A program made the position numbers and the translations under genes. The notes under the pieces are model-generated. The model was not told where the DNA came from. It worked only from the letters and a program-made list of their open reading frames with translations, and searched no databases. From contig OX392532.1 of NCBI GenBank assembly GCA_947623455.1, positions 49,665,058 to 49,729,057 on the forward strand: 64,000 nucleotides of DNA. The letters are read 5' to 3'. This stretch comes from Mimachlamys varia (taxonomy: Eukaryota; Mollusca; Bivalvia; Pectinida; Pectinidae). Shown here in pieces: positions 20,701 through 35,459 of the stretch. Each line of letters begins with the position of its first letter. The first letter of the stretch is position 1.

Positions 20701-23641
20701 AAAAAAAAATAAGGAGTAAAATTGGCTTAAGCATGATGAAGTGGACTTTGTGGACTTCACATTTGTAAAAAGAGAAAAAAACATTTTGGTTAGAGATTAA
20801 AATGCTGACCCTTCCGAAACAGGTGTCTACACATGCAAAGCTAGCTTTAGGACTCGCACAACTAAATCAGCCTATCACGAAGTGTTTCATACGTTTGTAG
20901 TCCCTACTGAAAATTTGTTCCAGCTAAGTACAGTGATTCTGAATAACTTAAATAGGTAATTGTTGACCTATTCTGCATTGAATGAAATCTGTAGATATTT
21001 AACTTTCCAAAAATATATACTTTTGGTAGATTTTGATATGTGATGGCGGATTGATATGGGGTCAAAAGTCAGAGGGTGTTCCCGTACCATTTCACTGGTT
21101 TGACATGTAAATTTTCGGATGTCCGAAGCAGACGCCTGTACGCAACAAGTGTTGAACTTCAAATATTAAAGTTATTAGCTCGAAAGGGAAAATAGCGAAA
21201 AATCTAAACAAACGACCTATGCTGGGACACACATAATTCTGTAACCAAGTATGTAATCTTTAGTTTTAGATAGAACGTAAGAAAAAAAATCCTATTGGCG
21301 GGGTAAAATTTTGGGTCAGAAATAGCGGGTTTTTTTTTTGCATTTTTCAGTATTTTTTTATGTGGTAACCATGGTTTTCACACAAGTGATATACATCCAA
21401 AATATAAATTTATGCACTTCTCATTCCATTCTATGGGTTGGAAATACAATGCTGTTTGCAAAAATATATACATTTATAAACTTTGTGTAAATTGCACACT
21501 CTGTGTGTATGATTTCGGCCGTAGGCCTGGTCTTCCAGAAATCTGTTAATGTTACTATACTCTGCTACCCTAGTCGGACGCTCTACCACTGAGCTTAAGG
21601 GATAGTCCGTCATGTGCAGCAAGGAGGCCGTATTTAAAGGTGTTCACACTAACACAACAACCCGGTTTTAACTCCCCGTCACCATAGGGAGGGCCACAGA
21701 CACCATTTGTAACAAAATAGTGTGCTTCCACCAGGAATCGAACCCACGATCTCCAGGTTCCTAGTTTGATGCTCTACCACTGATCAGCTAAAGGGAAACA
21801 CCCTCTACCTCAAAGCTAGAAGGCACTTGTAATCCTTTATTCCATTTAAATCTGCTACACTTTGTAAACGTACCTTCCAGTAGATAAAAACAATGCAAAC
21901 AAAATGTTTTGTAGTTTTTCTACATTTTATTAATAATTGATGTGAATGGTATATGCTTCCGTGATACAAATTAAAAATGAGTAAAATTTGAGTAAGTGTA
22001 AATATTTACAAATTAACATTACCAGTACTCACAAGATCAAATAAAAAAAGTGTAAATAAAAAATTGTATCTTTTAAAGCACTTACAATGTTTAATTGCTG
22101 AACACGAATTATGAATCATGATTCTCTTCTCACAAAAATCTTATAATTATACTTAAGGGCATATGGTGTCTTCTCACAAAAATCTTATATACTTAAGGGC
22201 ATATGTCATATTCTGACACAAAAATCTTATATAATTAAGGGCATATGATATCTGATCACAAAAAAATCTTATATACTTAAGGGCATACAACTGTATGCTA
22301 TCTTCTCACAAATTTTTTTTATTTGGGTTTGTACTAATTTATTCCATCATCTGAAGCCCAGTTTGTTTGAATTATCTTTAATTGATAATAAAGGGAAACA
22401 ACTCTAATATAATAAAACATATCCACAAAAGTTTGTACCACACAACAATCTTAATGGCTTTAAAACCACCAGGAAAGTATCACTGAACATTTGGTGTCAT
22501 ACAGTAGACCATAGCAGTGCAATGTATTTGATAGGCTTCAAAGTATAACCAACAAAACTTTATTTAATTTTGACTGCAATAGGTGTGTGGATATTTGATA
22601 CCATTATTAACTCCAAAATCAATTCTAGGGATGATGAACTTTAGAAGTTTCAAAATCAACAGAAAAATGATAGTTTATAGTGTCCCCGATACACTTTTGT
22701 GATGACAGCATAAAAATATGTTCAACATATAAAAAACAATACCTTACAAGTGCCATACATCATAAACAACAAAATTAGCAATCAAATCTATCTCAATAAT
22801 AACTACAACACGAAGTTTTGACATAAAAGCATTCCAGATATGATAGAGTTGATCTCTGTTTTCACGGCGTAAAACCTCCGGGACTAAGGGCATCACCAGG
22901 ACTAGAGAAGTTGCTATGGTGACCAGCAGGACTGGGTGATCGGACGTTACGGAATTTGTGCTGCATGCTGTTTACAAAGGCTCGGTACAGTGGCTCAGAC
23001 GTGGACAAGTTGGCTGGGTTTTCAGTCGAGAAACGAGAGTTACGCGAGGGTGTGCCTCCCGGTGACCTGTAACGAAAAGTTGTGAAATATTGGTCCATTC
23101 TACTCCAGCCATCGTCACAAAAGATGCATGTGTAAATGAAACCCGAGTCTTAGATCAGTTTTGTTTATTTTCACTGGTTATTCTTTTGATTTTCATAATT
23201 CAAAATTTCAATTCTAAGCGAAAATCAATGCCCTTTTAAAACTTTATCTCAAAATATTTACAACACAAAACTAAAAAGTAGATCAACATGAACACGGACT
23301 TTACAAAATCTCCAGTAATGGAAGGTGTAGCTGGACAGAAAATACAGACACCATAATCACTCACATTCCTGATACAAGACTAGAAGACTAGAAATGTCTG
23401 TGAGACATAAATGCCCCCTTCCCCCATATGAAATTAGTTCTTCATGCTTATAGCGTTTGCGAAGTTTGATGACAATCCGATCAGTAGACATTTAAATAAG
23501 CTGGTTACATTACCATGGGATGGGACATGAGGGGGCGGGACGGACATGGGTAACACTATATGCCCCCCCCCCCCCATTTCATGGTGGGGGCATAGCATAA
23601 CAATCAATCCTTTTACTTCAATTATAATTTACAGAACACTA
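17733..23641 (+). repeat. Tandem array unit, copy 4 (5909 bp)
   Basis: A private A to C change lies at 22706. The poly-C tract is 13 long, which accounts for the one-base shortening against copy 3. Confidence 0.97.
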
Positions 23642-26600
23642 TCCAAAATTTCCAATTTAATACCCCTACATTTTAATTTTTTCTTATTTTTTCACTTTCT
23701 TTTTGTAAAGCAAACAAAGCTTATTTGTGTGTTTGTAAAGATGCATTTAATGTTGCTACCTTGAGTGGTTTGTGGTTCGGAGACGCCGGAGCGGATTGGA
23801 GCTGAGAAATTCCTGCTGGAGACTGCTAAATGAACCAATTGTCGTCATGGAGGACACGGAAAAATCTGACATGAAAAATTACAGGTGAAAATGTAAGGAT
23901 ATGAAAAACACAAGATATCTACACTATTATTTCAAAACCATGTTTAAATTTCATGCAACTTGTCTACAATGCTCTGAATCTGAACCTACTAAAACATCTA
24001 GGACCTACTGTTGTCAATCGCACGGGACCTCGGAGGGCTGAAGTCCAGTGGATCAGTACATGTACGACCAGGAACCTATCACCCCAGTGTCAGGTTCATT
24101 AAATGTACTCCTTCCCAATAGAAAATGGACTCCATTATTTAAAAATATTCCAGATAAAGTGAACATTAAAAAATATATATATTGTGATAGAAAAGGGAAA
24201 TACAACTCACTTTTGTGACATTAGAAAATTCTTTTCAGTCAGACAATGAAGCTATATATATTTTTCTCTATCTTAACGTATTAAGACGGTATTAACATGA
24301 CCATTAACAAATCTATTGTGATACTTGGCCTTATTTTTATTTCCGTTTTTGTTTTATATTTCCAGAGGCCTTTAAGAAAGCCCGGATAAGGATGATGCAG
24401 GCTCGTGAGAGTGCCACAATAGATCTGTTTCAGGAGGCCACAAAAACTCGTGAATTAGCGGCATAGATCAAACATCAGAATGAAACCGTTGTGGACTATA
24501 AAAGGTTAGGACTAATGTTTCAAACTTCTCCTGCCAAATATTTAAAAAGTTAAAATACCATTTTTTGATGTTTCTCGCAAAATTTTTAAATGAAAATAAG
24601 ATTTGCTTTCTTGAGATTATCAATATTATTGTACAGAAAGACTCAGAGGAGTGCGATTTTTTAAAAGCATTTAAACCATAAAAAGAGAGATCATACATTG
24701 AACAGATACTAAAACAAAATCTAAAATTTTCTAATTTTTTATTTCAGCTGATCGCAACAGTGTTTCCTCTGGACCCTGACAATTCAAAGCCATTGTTTCA
24801 CCAAGTCCTTAGTGACACTGTATTGAAGTGGCTTTACAAGAAATGAAACATTAAGAAGGCTTACACTTGACGGTATTGCTATTATGGAATATAAGGAGAG
24901 TTTCAAGAATGACAAAGTTTACTGAATTCATTCACAAATATGAAATTCTACATCATCAGTCTTGAATTTTTATAATATATAAATTAAAACTTGGTGGTAT
25001 GATAAATGTTGGAAAAGTCTGAATGCCATATATAAATTGAAAAAAACAATCTGCAATAATGTTGGTTTTTTTTAAGTAAGACATCAATAAATTTAAACAG
25101 TTAAATATGTAAAAAATTCTTTAAAAATGTTTTTTCCGGAATTTACCTGTATGCCCAGAGTAATGATAGAGTCGGTAGCTGGTGTTGTGCACCATGAAGT
25201 TTCCTGAAATAAGTGACCTTGTCATATACCGGTAGCTACATTATAAGATCAGAAAGAACCATTTACTGCTAGGGTCTGCAGTAATGAAAATGTCCATAAA
25301 GAAAAAGATTCCTGATCAAATTGAAATATTGAAAGTCCCGTCTATAATGTATTTTTTTCTGGGTCTGAAATTATCACAGTTTTATTTAGTACATTTGTAT
25401 TATTCCTTCTGCAGGATAATAAATTTGTTAAAGTTGTGTGGGCAAATCTGTCATCTTACCACTTACTATAGGCTAATCTCAAAAGTGTTATCTCCCTTGT
25501 TTTCCCTATCATGGCTCCATTGGGAAGTGTTTTTGAAACAAAATGGCGCCAGGTAAGTATGATGTCATAATTGGAATAATGTCATCCGATTGTCACATGG
25601 CGCCAAATCATCACAAAAACACTTCATAGATGTCCATCTTGTATCCACCATTGTGGCATATCAAGGGGGATAATAGCAATTTTGGGAAAGGCTTATATTG
25701 TCGTCACTTAATGATTTTTATTACGATAAGAATAGAGCTATCAAACAAAGATTGTAAATAATGTCATAATGATAAATCATTTTTTTTGTCATAAAAAAAT
25801 GTTAAGGAATCCTTATCACGATGGTAAATTGGCATCATTTGGCCATGTGCCATTAAATTCCTCCTCAGAATGTTTATTAGCGATACACCAGAAGTAAGCT
25901 ATGATAGTGATTCTCGGGAGAAAACAAAGCGGAAAGTCGTATCAGTCTAGTTTAAATACAATATAACATGATATTGATCATGTGTCTACTCCGTCCTTGT
26001 GTTAGTAATTGTAGATATTTTGTAGATACAAACGAGCATGTTTTGTATATTTTGTATATATAAGTTTAATATTATATACCGAATAAAAAATATCCATCAA
26101 AACACTCAGTATTTGTGGTTTTATTTGATAGAGTACCATGTTTGTTATAAAGTTTCCGCAATTTTGTTTTGGAGGAAGTTGAAACCCATATGTTGAAAAT
26201 AAATTTTGAAATATGCCAAGATGAACGGAGTAGGTGTTAATAAATAGAGGCCTAGGCTCAAAGTTGGTTAACCTTCTAAAACAAAGTGTAACAGTAAAGA
26301 GAGTAGTGTGCTTCCAACGGGGATCGAACCCTCGATCTCCAGGTTCCTAGTCGGACGCTCTACCGCTGGGCTAAAGGGAAAGTCCGTCATGTGCAGCAAG
26401 GCCATATTTAAAGGTGTTCACACTAACACCACAACCTAGGTTCTAACTCCCCGTCACCACAGACACGCAACGGAATAGGCCTAGTGTGCTTCCAACTTGG
26501 ATCGAACCCTCGATCTCCAGGTTCCTAGGTGGCAGTGTATAGAAGGCTTTTGTGGCCGTGGTGATATTTTTGTACAATGAATAACCCCTATAATAGCCTA

Positions 26601-29550
26601 TCAAAATCGAAAAAAAAATAAGGAGTAAAATTGGCTTAAGCATGATGAAGTGGACTTTGTGGACTTCACATTTGTAAAAAGAGAAAAAAACATTTTGGTT
26701 AGAGATTAAAATGCTGACCCTTCCGAAACAGGTGTCTACACATGCAAAGCTAGCTTTAGGACTCGCACAACTAAATCAGCCTATCACGAAGTGTTTCATA
26801 CGTTTGTAGTCCCTACTGAAAATTTGTTCCAGCTAAGTACAGTGATTCTGAATAACTTAAATAGGTAATTGTTGACCTATTCTGCATTGAATGAAATCTG
26901 TAGATATTTAACTTTCCAAAAATATATACTTTTGGTAGATTTTGATATGTGATGGCGGATTGATATGGGGTCAAAAGTCAGAGGGTGTTCCCGTACCATT
27001 TCACTGGTTTGACATGTAAATTTTCGGATGTCCGAAGCAGACGCCTGTACGCAACAAGTGTTGAACTTCAAATATTAAAGTTATTAGCTCGAAAGGGAAA
27101 ATAGCGAAAAATCTAAACAAACGACCTATGCTGGGACACACATAATTCTGTAACCAAGTATGTAATCTTTAGTTTTAGATAGAACGTAAGAAAAAAAATC
27201 CTATTGGCGGGGTAAAATTTTGGGTCAGAAATAGCGGGGTTTTTTTTTGCATTTTTCAGTATTTTTTTATGTGGTAACCATGGTTTTCACACAAGTGATA
27301 TACATCCAAAATATAAATTTATGCACTTCTCATTCCATTCTATGGGTTGGAAATACAATGCTGTTTGCAAAAATATATACATTTATAAACTTTGTGTAAA
27401 TTGCACACTCTGTGTGTATGATTTCGGCCGTAGGCCTGGTCTTCCAGAAATCTGTTAATGTTACTATACTCTGCTACCCTAGTCGGACGCTCTACCACTG
27501 AGCTTAAGGGATAGTCCGTCATGTGCAGCAAGGAGGCCGTATTTAAAGGTGTTCACACTAACACAACAACCCGGTTTTAACTCCCCGTCACCATAGGGAG
27601 GGCCACAGACACCATTTGTAACAAAATAGTGTGCTTCCACCAGGAATCGAACCCACGATCTCCAGGTTCCTAGTTTGATGCTCTACCACTGATCAGCTAA
27701 AGGGAAACACCCTCTACCTCAAAGCTAGAAGGCACTTGTAATCCTTTATTCCATTTAAATCTGCTACACTTTGTAAACGTACCTTCCAGTAGATAAAAAC
27801 AATGCAAACAAAATGTTTTGTAGTTTTTCTACATTTTATTAATAATTGATGTGAATGGTATATGCTTCCGTGATACAAATTAAAAATGAGTAAAATTTGA
27901 GTAAGTGTAAATATTTACAAATTAACATTACCAGTACTCACAAGATCAAATAAAAAAGTGTAAATAAAAAATTGTATCTTTTAAAGCACTTACAATGTTT
28001 AATTGCTGAACACGAATTATGAATCATGATTCTCTTCTCACAAAAATCTTATAATTATACTTAAGGGCATATGGTGTCTTCTCACAAAAATCTTATATAC
28101 TTAAGGGCATATGTCATATTCTGACACAAAAATCTTATATAATTAAGGGCATATGATATCTGATCACAAAAAAATCTTATATACTTAAGGGCATACAACT
28201 GTATGCTATCTTCTCACAAATTTTTTTTATTTGGGTTTGTACTAATTTATTCCATCATCTGAAGCCCAGTTTGTTTGAATTATCTTTAATTGATAATAAA
28301 GGGAAACAACTCTAATATAATAAAACATATCCACAAAAGTTTGTACCACACAACAATCTTAATGGCTTTAAAACCACCAGGAAAGTATCACTGAACATTT
28401 GGTGTCATACAGTAGACCATAGCAGTGCAATGTATTTGATAGGCTTCAAAGTATAACCAACAAAACTTTATTTAATTTTGACTGCAATAGGTGTGTGGAT
28501 ATTTGATACCATTATTAACTCCAAAATCAATTCTAGGGATGATGAACTTTAGAAGTTTCAAAATCAACAGAAAAATGATAGTTTATAGTGTCCCCGATAC
28601 ACTTTTGTGATGAAAGCATAAAAATATGTTCAACATATAAAAAACAATACCTTACAAGTGCCATACATCATAAACAACAAAATTAGCAATCAAATCTATC
28701 TCAATAATAACTACAACACGAAGTTTTGACATAAAAGCATTCCAGATATGATAGAGTTGATCTCTGTTTTCACGGCGTAAAACCTCCGGGACTAAGGGCA
28801 TCACCAGGACTAGAGAAGTTGCTATGGTGACCAGCAGGACTGGGTGATCGGACGTTACGGAATTTGTGCTGCATGCTGTTTACAAAGGCTCGGTACAGTG
28901 GCTCAGACGTGGACAAGTTGGCTGGGTTTTCAGTCGAGAAACGAGAGTTACGCGAGGGTGTGCCTCCCGGTGACCTGTAACGAAAAGTTGTGAAATATTG
29001 GTCCATTCTACTCCAGCCATCGTCACAAAAGATGCATGTGTAAATGAAACCCGAGTCTTAGATCAGTTTTGTTTATTTTCACTGGTTATTCTTTTGATTT
29101 TCATAATTCAAAATTTCAATTCTAAGCGAAAATCAATGCCCTTTTAAAACTTTATCTCAAAATATTTACAACACAAAACTAAAAAGTAGATCAACATGAA
29201 CACGGACTTTACAAAATCTCCAGTAATGGAAGGTGTAGCTGGACAGAAAATACAGACACCATAATCACTCACATTCCTGATACAAGACTAGAAGACTAGA
29301 AATGTCTGTGAGACATAAATGCCCCCTTCCCCCATATGAAATTAGTTCTTCATGCTTATAGCGTTTGCGAAGTTTGATGACAATCCGATCAGTAGACATT
29401 TAAATAAGCTGGTTACATTACCATGGGATGGGACATGAGGGGGCGGGACGGACATGGGTAACACTATATGCCCCCCCCCCCCCCATTTCATGGTGGGGGC
29501 ATAGCATAACAATCAATCCTTTTACTTCAATTATAATTTACAGAACACTA
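23642..29550 (+). repeat. Tandem array unit, copy 5 (5909 bp)
   Basis: Private changes: G to T at 24420 (Arg to Ile in the open frame of exon-like segment 3), C to T at 25674, A to G at 26064, and one A fewer in the A-run near 27955. Poly-C is 14 long. Confidence 0.97.
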
Positions 29551-32500
29551 TCCAAAATTTCCAATTTAATACCCCTACATTTTAATTTTTTCTTATTTTT
29601 TCACTTTCTTTTTGTAAAGCAAACAAAGCTTATTTGTGTGTTTGTAAAGATGCATTTAATGTTGCTACCTTGAGTGGTTTGTGGTTCGGAGACGCCGGAG
29701 CGGATTGGAGCTGAGAAATTCCTGCTGGAGACTGCTAAATGAACCAATTGTCGTCATGGAGGACACGGAAAAATCTGACATGAAAAATTACAGGTGAAAA
29801 TGTAAGGATATGAAAAACACAAGATATCTACACTATTATTTCAAAACCATGTTTAAATTTCATGCAACTTGTCTACAATGCTCTGAATCTGAACCTACTA
29901 AAACATCTAGGACCTACTGTTGTCAATCGCACGGGACCTCGGAGGGCTGAAGTCCAGTGGATCAGTACATGTACGACCAGGAACCTATCACCCCAGTGTC
30001 AGGTTCATTAAATGTACTCCTTCCCAATAGAAAATGGACTCCATTATTTAAAAATATTCCAGATAAAGTGAACATTAAAAAATATATATATTGTGATAGA
30101 AAAGGGAAATACAACTCACTTTTGTGACATTAGAAAATTCTTTTCAGTCAGACAATGAAGCTATATATATTTTTCTCTATCTTAACGTATTAAGACGGTA
30201 TTAACATGACCATTAACAAATCTATTGTGATACTTGGCCTTATTTTTATTTCCGTTTTTGTTTTATATTTCCAGAGGCCTTTAAGAAAGCCCGGATAAGG
30301 ATGATGCAGGCTCGTGAGAGTGCCACAAGAGATCTGTTTCAGGAGGCCACAAAAACTCGTGAATTAGCGGCATAGATCAAACATCAGAATGAAACCGTTG
30401 TGGACTATAAAAGGTTAGGACTAATGTTTCAAACTTCTCCTGCCAAATATTTAAAAAGTTAAAATACCATTTTTTGATGTTTCTCGCAAAATTTTTAAAT
30501 GAAAATAAGATTTGCTTTCTTGAGATTATCAATATTATTGTACAGAAAGACTCAGAGGAGTGCGATTTTTTAAAAGCATTTAAACCATAAAAAGAGAGAT
30601 CATACATTGAACAGATACTAAAACAAAATCTAAAATTTTCTAATTTTTTATTTCAGCTGATCGCAACAGTGTTTCCTCTGGACCCTGACAATTCAAAGCC
30701 ATTGTTTCACCAAGTCCTTAGTGACACTGTATTGAAGTGGCTTTACAAGAAATGAAACATTAAGAAGGCTTACACTTGACGGTATTGCTATTATGGAATA
30801 TAAGGAGAGTTTCAAGAATGACAAAGTTTACTGAATTCATTCACAAATATGAAATTCTACATCATCAGTCTTGAATTTTTATAATATATAAATTAAAACT
30901 TGGTGGTATGATAAATGTTGGAAAAGTCTGAATGCCATATATAAATTGAAAAAAACAATCTGCAATAATGTTGGTTTTTTTTAAGTAAGACATCAATAAA
31001 TTTAAACAGTTAAATATGTAAAAAATTCTTTAAAAATGTTTTTTCCGGAATTTACCTGTATGCCCAGAGTAATGATAGAGTCGGTAGCTGGTGTTGTGCA
31101 CCATGAAGTTTCCTGAAATAAGTGACCTTGTCATATACCGGTAGCTACATTATAAGATCAGAAAGAACCATTTACTGCTAGGGTCTGCAGTAATGAAAAT
31201 GTCCATAAAGAAAAAGATTCCTGATCAAATTGAAATATTGAAAGTCCCGTCTATAATGTATTTTTTTCTGGGTCTGAAATTATCACAGTTTTATTTAGTA
31301 CATTTGTATTATTCCTTCTGCAGGATAATAAATTTGTTAAAGTTGTGTGGGCAAATCTGTCATCTTACCACTTACTATAGGCTAATCTCAAAAGTGTTAT
31401 CTCCCTTGTTTTCCCTATCATGGCTCCATTGGGAAGTGTTTTTGAAACAAAATGGCGCCAGGTAAGTATGATGTCATAATTGGAATAATGTCATCCGATT
31501 GTCACATGGCGCCAAATCATCACAAAAACACTTCATAGATGTCCATCTTGTATCCACCATTGTGGCATATCAAGGGGGATAACAGCAATTTTGGGAAAGG
31601 CTTATATTGTCGTCACTTAATGATTTTTATTACGATAAGAATAGAGCTATCAAACAAAGATTGTAAATAATGTCATAATGATAAATCATTTTTTTTGTCA
31701 TAAAAAAATGTTAAGGAATCCTTATCACGATGGTAAATTGGCATCATTTGGCCATGTGCCATTAAATTCCTCCTCAGAATGTTTATTAGCGATACACCAG
31801 AAGTAAGCTATGATAGTGATTCTCGGGAGAAAACAAAGCGGAAAGTCGTATCAGTCTAGTTTAAATACAATATAACATGATATTGATCATGTGTCTACTC
31901 CGTCCTTGTGTTAGTAATTGTAGATATTTTGTAGATACAAACGAGCATGTTTTGTATATTTTGTATATATAAATTTAATATTATATATCGAATAAAAAAT
32001 ATCCATCAAAACACTCAGTATTTGTGGTTTTATTTGATAGAGTACCATGTTTGTTATAAAGTTTCCGCAATTTTGTTTTGGAGGAAGTTGAAACCCATAT
32101 GTTGAAAATAAATTTTGAAATATGCCAAGATGAACGGAGTAGGTGTTAATAAATAGAGGCCTAGGCTCAAAGTTGGTTAACCTTCTAAAACAAAGTGTAA
32201 CAGTAAAGAGAGTAGTGTGCTTCCAACGGGGATCGAACCCTCGATCTCCAGGTTCCTAGTCGGACGCTCTACCGCTGGGCTAAAGGGAAAGTCCGTCATG
32301 TGCAGCAAGGCCATATTTAAAGGTGTTCACACTAACACCACAACCTAGGTTCTAACTCCCCGTCACCACAGACACGCAACGGAATAGGCCTAGTGTGCTT
32401 CCAACTTGGATCGAACCCTCGATCTCCAGGTTCCTAGGTGGCAGTGTATAGAAGGCTTTTGTGGCCGTGGTGATATTTTTGTACAATGAATAACCCCTAT

Positions 32501-35459
32501 AATAGCCTATCAAAATCGAAAAAAAAATAAGGAGTAAAATTGGCTTAAGCATGATGAAGTGGACTTTGTGGACTTCACATTTGTAAAAAGAGAAAAAAAC
32601 ATTTTGGTTAGAGATTAAAATGCTGACCCTTCCGAAACAGGTGTCTACACATGCAAAGCTAGCTTTAGGACTCGCACAACTAAATCAGCCTATCACGAAG
32701 TGTTTCATACGTTTGTAGTCCCTACTGAAAATTTGTTCCAGCTAAGTACAGTGATTCTGAATAACTTAAATAGGTAATTGTTGACCTATTCTGCATTGAA
32801 TGAAATCTGTAGATATTTAACTTTCCAAAAATATATACTTTTGGTAGATTTTGATATGTGATGGCGGATTGATATGGGGTCAAAAGTCAGAGGGTGTTCC
32901 CGTACCATTTCACTGGTTTGACATGTAAATTTTCGGATGTCCGAAGCAGACGCCTGTACGCAACAAGTGTTGAACTTCAAATATTAAAGTTATTAGCTCG
33001 AAAGGGAAAATAGCGAAAAATCTAAACAAACGACCTATGCTGGGACACACATAATTCTGTAACCAAGTATGTAATCTTTAGTTTTAGATAGAACGTAAGA
33101 AAAAAAATCCTATTGGCGGGGTAAAATTTTGGGTCAGAAATAGCGGGGTTTTTTTTTGCATTTTTCAGTATTTTTTTATGTGGTAACCATGGTTTTCACA
33201 CAAGTGATATACATCCAAAATATAAATTTATGCACTTCTCATTCCATTCTATGGGTTGGAAATACAATGCTGTTTGCAAAAATATATACATTTATAAACT
33301 TTGTGTAAATTGCACACTCTGTGTGTATGATTTCGGCCGTAGGCCTGGTCTTCCAGAAATCTGTTAATGTTACTATACTCTGCTACCCTAGTCGGACGCT
33401 CTACCACTGAGCTTAAGGGATAGTCCGTCATGTGCAGCAAGGAGGCCGTATTTAAAGGTGTTCACACTAACACAACAACCCGGTTTTAACTCCCCGTCAC
33501 CATAGGGAGGGCCACAGACACCATTTGTAACAAAATAGTGTGCTTCCACCAGGAATCGAACCCACGATCTCCAGGTTCCTAGTTTGATGCTCTACCACTG
33601 ATCAGCTAAAGGGAAACACCCTCTACCTCAAAGCTAGAAGGCACTTGTAATCCTTTATTCCATTTAAATCTGCTACACTTTGTAAACGTACCTTCCAGTA
33701 GATAAAAACAATGCAAACAAAATGTTTTGTAGTTTTTCTACATTTTATTAATAATTGATGTGAATGGTATATGCTTCCGTGATACAAATTAAAAATGAGT
33801 AAAATTTGAGTAAGTGTAAATATTTACAAATTAACATTACCAGTACTCACAAGATCAAATAAAAAAAGTGTAAATAAAAAATTGTATCTTTTAAAGCACT
33901 TACAATGTTTAATTGCTGAACACGAATTATGAATCATGATTCTCTTCTCACAAAAATCTTATAATTATACTTAAGGGCATATGGTGTCTTCTCACAAAAA
34001 TCTTATATACTTAAGGGCATATGTCATATTCTGACACAAAAATCTTATATAATTAAGGGCATATGATATCTGATCACAAAAAAATCTTATATACTTAAGG
34101 GCATACAACTGTATGCTATCTTCTCACAAATTTTTTTTATTTGGGTTTGTACTAATTTATTCCATCATCTGAAGCCCAGTTTGTTTGAATTATCTTTAAT
34201 TGATAATAAAGGGAAACAACTCTAATATAATAAAACATATCCACAAAAGTTTGTACCACACAACAATCTTAATGGCTTTAAAACCACCAGGAAAGTATCA
34301 CTGAACATTTGGTGTCATACAGTAGACCATAGCAGTGCAATGTATTTGATAGGCTTCAAAGTATAACCAACAAAACTTTATTTAATTTTGACTGCAATAG
34401 GTGTGTGGATATTTGATACCATTATTAACTCCAAAATCAATTCTAGGGATGATGAACTTTAGAAGTTTCAAAATCAACAGAAAAATGATAGTTTATAGTG
34501 TCCCCGATACACTTTTGTGATGAAAGCATAAAAATATGTTCAACATATAAAAAACAATACCTTACAAGTGCCATACATCATAAACAACAAAATTAGCAAT
34601 CAAATCTATCTCAATAATAACTACAACACGAAGTTTTGACATAAAAGCATTCCAGATATGATAGAGTTGATCTCTGTTTTCACGGCGTAAAACCTCCGGG
34701 ACTAAGGGCATCACCAGGACTAGAGAAGTTGCTATGGTGACCAGCAGGACTGGGTGATCGGACGTTACGGAATTTGTGCTGCATGCTGTTTACAAAGGCT
34801 CGGTACAGTGGCTCAGACGTGGACAAGTTGGCTGGGTTTTCAGTCGAGAAACGAGAGTTACGCGAGGGTGTGCCTCCCGGTGACCTGTAACGAAAAGTTG
34901 TGAAATATTGGTCCATTCTACTCCAGCCATCGTCACAAAAGATGCATGTGTAAATGAAACCCGAGTCTTAGATCAGTTTTGTTTATTTTCACTGGTTATT
35001 CTTTTGATTTTCATAATTCAAAATTTCAATTCTAAGCGAAAATCAATGCCCTTTTAAAACTTTATCTCAAAATATTTACAACACAAAACTAAAAAGTAGA
35101 TCAACATGAACACGGACTTTACAAAATCTCCAGTAATGGAAGGTGTAGCTGGACAGAAAATACAGACACCATAATCACTCACATTCCTGATACAAGACTA
35201 GAAGACTAGAAATGTCTGTGAGACATAAATGCCCCCTTCCCCCATATGAAATTAGTTCTTCATGCTTATAGCGTTTGCGAAGTTTGATGACAATCCGATC
35301 AGTAGACATTTAAATAAGCTGGTTACATTACCATGGGATGGGACATGAGGGGGCGGGACGGACATGGGTAACACTATATGCCCCCCCCCCCCCATTTCAT
35401 GGTGGGGGCATAGCATAACAATCAATCCTTTTACTTCAATTATAATTTACAGAACACTA
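29551..35459 (+). repeat. Tandem array unit, copy 6 (5909 bp)
   Basis: A private C to T change lies at 31988. Poly-C is 13 long. Confidence 0.97.
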